Shown here in pieces: positions 59,710-64,000 of a stretch of 64,000 nucleotides of DNA. The notes beneath the pieces are model-generated. The model did no database searches. It was not told the DNA's origin and saw only the letters and a program-made list of their open reading frames with translations. A program made the translations under genes and the position numbers. Each line of letters starts with the position of its first letter. Positions within the stretch are counted from its first letter, which is position 1. The DNA comes from Flavobacterium sp. YJ01 (GTDB taxonomy: Bacteria > Bacteroidota > Bacteroidia > Flavobacteriales > Flavobacteriaceae), in assembly GCF_029320955.1 (NCBI RefSeq), contig NZ_CP119757.1, positions 992,001 through 1,056,000 on the forward strand, written 5' to 3'.

Positions 59710-61323
59710 TTATTGCTTGATGATTTTTCCTGTCTTATGCAGATTTTCAGTATCAAAACTGTAAAAATAAAGTCCGCTTTGTAAAGATTGAAGCGAAAGA
59801 ACTGGATTTGAACTATTAATTTTTTCTTCAATTAACTTTTGCCCTAAAACAGAATAAATAGTTACTGAAGCCGTATTATTTTGATTTAAAAAAGAAAAAG
59901 TAACTGTATTTTTTACTGGATTTGGATAAACCGAAAAAGCCGTTTCTGCAATAAAATTATCTACACTTAAAGTTGATCCAAAATTCGGAATTCCGTAACC
60001 GTAATTATTATCTGGCGTCGTAAATCGATCAGAAGAAGCCAAAATCATCTGTCTGATTTCTTTATTGGTTTTAGTTGGGAAAGCTTGCCATAAAGAAGCT
60101 GCCATTCCCGCCATAATCGGACATGAAAAAGAAGTTCCGTTTGCTGTGCCAATAGTTCCATTTACACTAGAAACGACCGCAGCTGTTCCCTGCGCCATAA
60201 TATCTGGTTTTATTCTGCCGTCGTAACTTGGTCCGATTGAACTAAAACTAGACCTTGTTTTAGTTGCCGTAACAGAACCAACTGCCAAAACAGAAACTGC
60301 ATCGGCAGGAGAACCAATATGATTTTCTGTCTGAGTTCCTTCATTTCCAGCCGATGCGAATACTAAAATTCCTTTGCTAAAAGCAATCTCTGCGCCACGA
60401 GAAATAAAAGTCGTAATTCCGTTCATCTCGCTATAAGTATGATTGTATCTCGATTCGTTACGATCTCCAAAATAACCTAATGAAGTTGTAATAATATCAA
60501 CTCCCAAAGCATCAGCTTTTTCCGCTGCTTCAACCCAAAGTGATTCTTCCAACGGATTCTCAATATTATCTTTTTCTATTTCTGTGATAAAAAGGTAGTA
60601 TGATGCATTTGGAGCAGTTCCTATTAAAGCATTTTCTTTGTAGCCGCCCATTGTAGAAAGCACCATTGTCCCATGACTACCGCCTGCATAAAAATTAGCA
60701 TTTCTTTCGGTATAATCGTAACCACCCAAAATTTTATTGTTGTTTCGAAGATTTTCAAATGGGTGCGCTGTGTTAACACCCGGAAAGCCTGCATCAAAAA
60801 CTGCTATAATTTTTCCTTCCCCAGTATAATTCTGCTGATGCAAAACTTGTCCGTTCAACATCTGAATTTGATTAGCAGAATTACCGTAAGCGTAATCAAT
60901 TGTGGTTTCTAACTTGTTTTTTGTTTTATTAATCTGATTTTCAGAAACTTTTTTTGCCGAAGTGTTTAAAGTTTTATCTGCAAATTCTATTTTTTGTACG
61001 AAAGCCAAAGTTTTCAAAGCATTAACATTTGCCTGAGAACCACGGATATGAAGCGCGTTAAGCCATTTAGACTGAGCCATAACCGTTATACCATTGCTTG
61101 CCGTAATTTGGTTCACATAGGAAGTTTCTAAAGGCGCATCGGTAATATCTAATGCTATATTTTGATTGGTTCTTCGATCTAAAGCTTTCTGAGAAAGTTC
61201 TGTTAATGGATTAGCAAAAAAAGCCTGAGCATTAGGTTTAGCATTAAAATAAACCCAAGCTTCTTCTTGCCCGAATACCGTAAAAGAAAGAAGTATTAAA
61301 ATAAAAGTAAAGTTATATTTCAT
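59710..61323 (-). CDS. S8 family serine peptidase (subtilisin-like) with T9SS sorting domain
   Basis: This 537-residue secreted protease has a signal peptide (MKYNFTFILILLSFTVFGQ) and an inhibitor-like propeptide to about residue 140. The catalytic domain has Asp177 (AVFDAGFPG), His217 (GGSHGTMV) and Ser398 (NGTSFSCPIMAG), plus an oxyanion Asn in SAGNEGT. The last ~75 residues are a type A T9SS signal (FSVYPNPVKNTVTFSF ... KTGKIIKQ). It should be exported through T9SS and attached to or released from the cell surface. It shares an operon with mnmA and a FabK-like gene. Confidence 0.95.
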   Translation of the reverse strand: MKYNFTFILILLSFTVFGQEEAWVYFNAKPNAQAFFANPLTELSQKALDRRTNQNIALDITDAPLETSYVNQITASNGITVMAQSKWLNALHIRGSQANVNALKTLAFVQKIEFADKTLNTSAKKVSENQINKTKNKLETTIDYAYGNSANQIQMLNGQVLHQQNYTGEGKIIAVFDAGFPGVNTAHPFENLRNNNKILGGYDYTERNANFYAGGSHGTMVLSTMGGYKENALIGTAPNASYYLFITEIEKDNIENPLEESLWVEAAEKADALGVDIITTSLGYFGDRNESRYNHTYSEMNGITTFISRGAEIAFSKGILVFASAGNEGTQTENHIGSPADAVSVLAVGSVTATKTRSSFSSIGPSYDGRIKPDIMAQGTAAVVSSVNGTIGTANGTSFSCPIMAGMAASLWQAFPTKTNKEIRQMILASSDRFTTPDNNYGYGIPNFGSTLSVDNFIAETAFSVYPNPVKNTVTFSFLNQNNTASVTIYSVLGQKLIEEKINSSNPVLSLQSLQSGLYFYSFDTENLHKTGKIIKQ

Positions 61324-61361
61324 ATTATACCGTTTTAGGAATTTCTTCCAACGGTATAAAT

Positions 61362-62549
61362 TTAAGAAATTACTCCTGAACCAGCTAATTCATTTTCTAA
61401 ATACCAAGCTACAAATTGCCCTTCGGTAATTGCAGACTGCGGTTCTTCAAACTCTACATACATTCCGTCTTCAAATTGATGCAAAACCGCTTTTTGCAAA
61501 GGCTGGCGGTAACGGATTCGAGCCATTACTTCCATTTTTTCACCTGCTTTAAGCGTCAAATCTTCTCTAATCCAATGCACTTCAGATTTTCCAACAAAAA
61601 GAGCTTTTTTGAATAATCCGGGATGTGAGCTTGATAAACCTGTATAAATAGTATTCGTTTCAACATCTGTAGCAATTACAAATAAAGGATCTGTCGTTCC
61701 TCCTACATTCAGACCTTTTCTTTGTCCAACTGTAAAATAATGAGCGCCTTGGTGTTTTCCAACTACTTTACCCATTGTTGGAAGATATTCTAATTTTTGA
61801 GATTCTAGTTTTAATTTTTCTTCTAAAGAAAGTTCAGACGATATATCAACATTATAAATTGAATCGTTTTTATCAACTTGAACAATTTTACCTTCTTTTG
61901 GCTGTAATTTTTGCTGCAAAAATTCTGGAAGGCGAACTTTTCCAATAAAACATAAACCTTGAGAATCTTTCTTTTCGGCTGTAACCAATTCCATTTCGGC
62001 AGCTATTTCGCGTACTTCTGGTTTTGTTAAAGCGCCAATCGGAAACAAAGCTTTAGACAATTGTTCTTGTGAAAGTTGGCATAAAAAATATGATTGATCT
62101 TTATTAACGTCATTTCCGGCAATTAATTGATAAACCGTTTTTCCGTCAACTTCGATTTCGCTTTTTTGGCAATAATGTCCAGTTGCCACATAATCTGCAC
62201 CAAGACTCAAAGCGATTTTCATAAACACATCAAATTTGATTTCGCGATTACAAAGCACGTCAGGATTTGGCGTTCTTCCTTTTTCGTATTCGTTAAACAT
62301 ATAGTCAACGATTTTTTCTTTGTATTCTTCGCTTAAATCAACAGTTTGAAACGGAATTCCAAGTTTTTCAGCAACAAGCAAAGCATCGTTACTGTCTTCA
62401 AGCCAAGGACATTCGTTAGAAATAGTAACAGAATCATCGTGCCAGTTCTTCATAAAAAGGCCAATAACTTCGTATCCTTGCTGCTGCAATAAATATGCGG
62501 CAACACTAGAATCTACTCCACCTGAAAGTCCAACAACTACTCGTTTCAT
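61362..62549 (-). CDS. mnmA: tRNA 2-thiouridine(34) synthase MnmA
   Basis: This 395-residue thiouridylase has the PP-loop GLSGGVDSS (7-15), the catalytic cysteines Cys100 ([11 protein letters not shown]) and Cys200 (GLCFIGK), and the tRNA-binding RKGLNVGG motif. It adds sulfur at U34 of tRNA-Lys, -Glu and -Gln with sulfur passed from a relay. It is the first gene of a minus-strand run with a subtilase 38 bases downstream. A promoter at 62577-62610 fits. Confidence 0.97.
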   Translation of the reverse strand: MKRVVVGLSGGVDSSVAAYLLQQQGYEVIGLFMKNWHDDSVTISNECPWLEDSNDALLVAEKLGIPFQTVDLSEEYKEKIVDYMFNEYEKGRTPNPDVLCNREIKFDVFMKIALSLGADYVATGHYCQKSEIEVDGKTVYQLIAGNDVNKDQSYFLCQLSQEQLSKALFPIGALTKPEVREIAAEMELVTAEKKDSQGLCFIGKVRLPEFLQQKLQPKEGKIVQVDKNDSIYNVDISSELSLEEKLKLESQKLEYLPTMGKVVGKHQGAHYFTVGQRKGLNVGGTTDPLFVIATDVETNTIYTGLSSSHPGLFKKALFVGKSEVHWIREDLTLKAGEKMEVMARIRYRQPLQKAVLHQFEDGMYVEFEEPQSAITEGQFVAWYLENELAGSGVIS

Positions 62550-62576
62550 TTTGAAATGTTTAATTTTTTAAGGTTG

Positions 62577-62610
62577 CAAAGGTACGCCAAATAATAGAAA
62601 ATTTCACAAA
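62577..62610 (-). promoter_or_regulatory. Promoter for mnmA
   Basis: On the minus strand, -33 TTTG (62607-62610) and -7 TACCTTTG (62577-62584) are 22 bases apart, one base more than the usual range. Confidence 0.55.
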
Positions 62611-62691
62611 GGTTTGCATTACTTTAAGCAATCCCGCGGTAGATAAAACTTATTGCTTTTTTAAGTACATTTATTCATCAATTCAAAAAGA

Positions 62692-64000
62692 ATGAAAAAA
62701 TACATTTACAGCTTATTTTTCCTGTTCGTCCTGACTAATTTAAATGCTCAGCGTTTTGTATCTTCTCTACCGAATTACGAATCGTACAAAGCATTTAAAG
62801 GAAAACCTTTGTCTGATAAATTTTCTAATATCGAATCTATCAAAGTGGTTTATGACATCCGAAAACAAAAAATGTATTATTTCAATAGCAGTCTCATTTT
62901 ATTGCATTTTGATTTTGTCACCAATTATTTAGGCTACAGCAAAGACCTTGATATATTTAATAACGAAAATTATAGCGATACAGAAAAAAACAGAGATTAT
63001 TTACTTGGGAATTTAAATCATATAAAAGGCACCGATAAATGGATTTTCGAACTCGCTGCTTCAGATCATATGCCTATTACTTTAATTGAACGTTTTTTTA
63101 ATTTAGTCAGAACTTCCACTTTTATTGGGGAAAAATTAAAATTCTATTTGAATAATCCCGAAATGATGTCATGGTTTCAGCAGCAGAAATTTAAAATTCC
63201 ATGCGTCAAATCAGATTATATTTTTGGTGAAATTAAATATCAGGAAGTTGTCCGTGGCAGTAATATTGGAATTTTAAAGCAATACAAAATCAAAGATTTA
63301 GAAACTACAAAACCTAATTCTGATGAAATTATTATTTTGAATGGAACGCCAGATATTCTTCCAAACGTGCGTGGAATTATTGTAAACGAACTTCAGACAC
63401 CGTTAAGTCATTTGGTTCTTTTAGGAAAAAACAGAAAGATTCCGATTATGGCTTACACGGAAATCGAAAAAGACAACAATATCAAAAGATTGCTGTCTAA
63501 AAAAGTAGAATTGAAGATTGCTGTCGATACTTTCTACATTAAAGAAACAACTAAAAAAATCCCAGTTAAATCTGCTGCAAAAAAGAAAAAGTTAATTATT
63601 GATAACAGCATTACCGAATTGGTCAATTTGGCTGAAATTCCTAAAAAAGGTGTAAATTATATTGGTTCAAAAGCGCAAAACATGGCATATTTGATTGCCA
63701 TTTCAAAAGAAACTCCATTTAAAGTTCCAGAAAATGCGCATGCCATTCCGTTTTATTTTTATAATCAACATATTCAAAAATCATCTATTTCTCCTTTAAT
63801 TGCTGAACTTTTAGCATTTCCTAAAAAAGATTCTACCGTTTGGATTAATAATCAATTGAAAAAAATCAGAGATGCTATCAAAAAAGAACCTATTGATTCT
63901 CAATTAATTTCGAAATTAAATCTAGCTTTTAAAGACGCCAAATTCAAAAACTTCAGATTTAGATCTTCAACCAATGCAGAAGATTTAGACGATTTTAATG
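62692..64000 (+). CDS. Exported PEP-synthase/PPDK-like protein, partial (3' end outside window)
   Basis: The frame is open from ATG 62692 to the end of the window, giving 436 residues. It begins with a signal peptide (MKKYIYSLFFLFVLTNLNAQ). A swivel (PEP-utilizing, mobile)-like segment follows: GIIVNELQTPLSHLVLLG (228-245) with His240 in the phospho-histidine position, then KIPIMAY. After a basic linker, the start of a PPDK/PEP-synthase ATP-grasp domain is seen: GVNYIGSKAQNMAYLIA, VPENAHAIPF and RFRSSTNAEDLDDFN (with Arg424). In ordinary PEP synthases the swivel comes after the ATP-grasp and the protein is cytosolic; here it comes first and the protein has a signal peptide. Nothing is known to me about the role. 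Confidence 0.75.
   Translation, partial: MKKYIYSLFFLFVLTNLNAQRFVSSLPNYESYKAFKGKPLSDKFSNIESIKVVYDIRKQKMYYFNSSLILLHFDFVTNYLGYSKDLDIFNNENYSDTEKNRDYLLGNLNHIKGTDKWIFELAASDHMPITLIERFFNLVRTSTFIGEKLKFYLNNPEMMSWFQQQKFKIPCVKSDYIFGEIKYQEVVRGSNIGILKQYKIKDLETTKPNSDEIIILNGTPDILPNVRGIIVNELQTPLSHLVLLGKNRKIPIMAYTEIEKDNNIKRLLSKKVELKIAVDTFYIKETTKKIPVKSAAKKKKLIIDNSITELVNLAEIPKKGVNYIGSKAQNMAYLIAISKETPFKVPENAHAIPFYFYNQHIQKSSISPLIAELLAFPKKDSTVWINNQLKKIRDAIKKEPIDSQLISKLNLAFKDAKFKNFRFRSSTNAEDLDDFN

Overview
The window looks like a chromosomal segment of a Flavobacterium-type member of the Bacteroidota. The DNA is AT-rich and genes start without clear Shine-Dalgarno sequences. Promoters show the Bacteroidota -7 element TAnnTTTG, in the best cases with a TTTG at -33. 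Two secreted proteins carry type IX secretion (T9SS) C-terminal sorting domains. Lipoproteins, DUF4834, DUF3810, DUF4268, TIGR02757 and BatA-domain families add to the picture. No tRNA, rRNA, CRISPR array, integrase or transposase was seen. Most regions are ordinary core genome. The unusual content is a compact nitrite/NO cluster and a dense population of palindromic intergenic repeats.

Layout. 1-14 kb: the 3' end of a secreted pectate-lyase-like T9SS protein; a LolD-like ABC ATPase with an odd membrane-hairpin insertion; TIGR02757 protein; DEAD-box helicase; lactonase-type 6-phosphogluconolactonase; a BatA-type membrane protein followed by a dihydroorotase homologue that has lost its HxH metal motif; esterase; small lipoprotein/membrane proteins; PhnP-like hydrolase; a conserved soluble protein of unknown function. 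14-22 kb: Bcp peroxiredoxin, an endonuclease III without its Fe-S cysteines, a TPR protein, an ECF sigma factor with a 47-residue downstream gene, and uvrA. 22-30 kb: a minus-strand run with DUF4834, YfhO-like GT-C protein, a small membrane protein, a glycosyltransferase, a flippase and an MscS channel, which suggests surface-polysaccharide work. 30-34 kb: an outer-membrane-like protein, a GNAT-like protein, a lipoprotein and an alpha-oxoamine synthase.

34-40.6 kb is the denitrification/NO island: nirK fused to a cytochrome c domain, nirV, a SCO protein, a heme-copper-oxidase-like membrane protein, the di-iron repair protein Ric, azurin, and an Rrf2/NsrR-like regulator with three cysteines. 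The same inverted repeat TAAAAGA-N8-TCTTTTA lies 40-42 bases before nirK, ric and the regulator gene (one mismatch in the last). This suggests a local NO-sensing regulon with autoregulation. nirK additionally has an FNR/DNR-like box.

40.7-64 kb: NYN-LOTUS protein, membrane-anchored glutamate-synthase-like FMN protein, two paralogous lipoproteins, a GH88 hydrolase, DUF2809, ABC exporter, RdgB, a second DEAD-box helicase with RGG-rich tail, CarboxypepD-reg-like protein, PepD, DUF3810 protein with HExxH, ECF sigma factor with a membrane partner, acyltransferase, CoA pyrophosphatase, DUF4268, and a minus-strand mnmA / T9SS subtilase / FabK-like / small exported protein run. The window ends inside an exported PEP-synthase-like protein whose swivel-like domain precedes its ATP-grasp domain.
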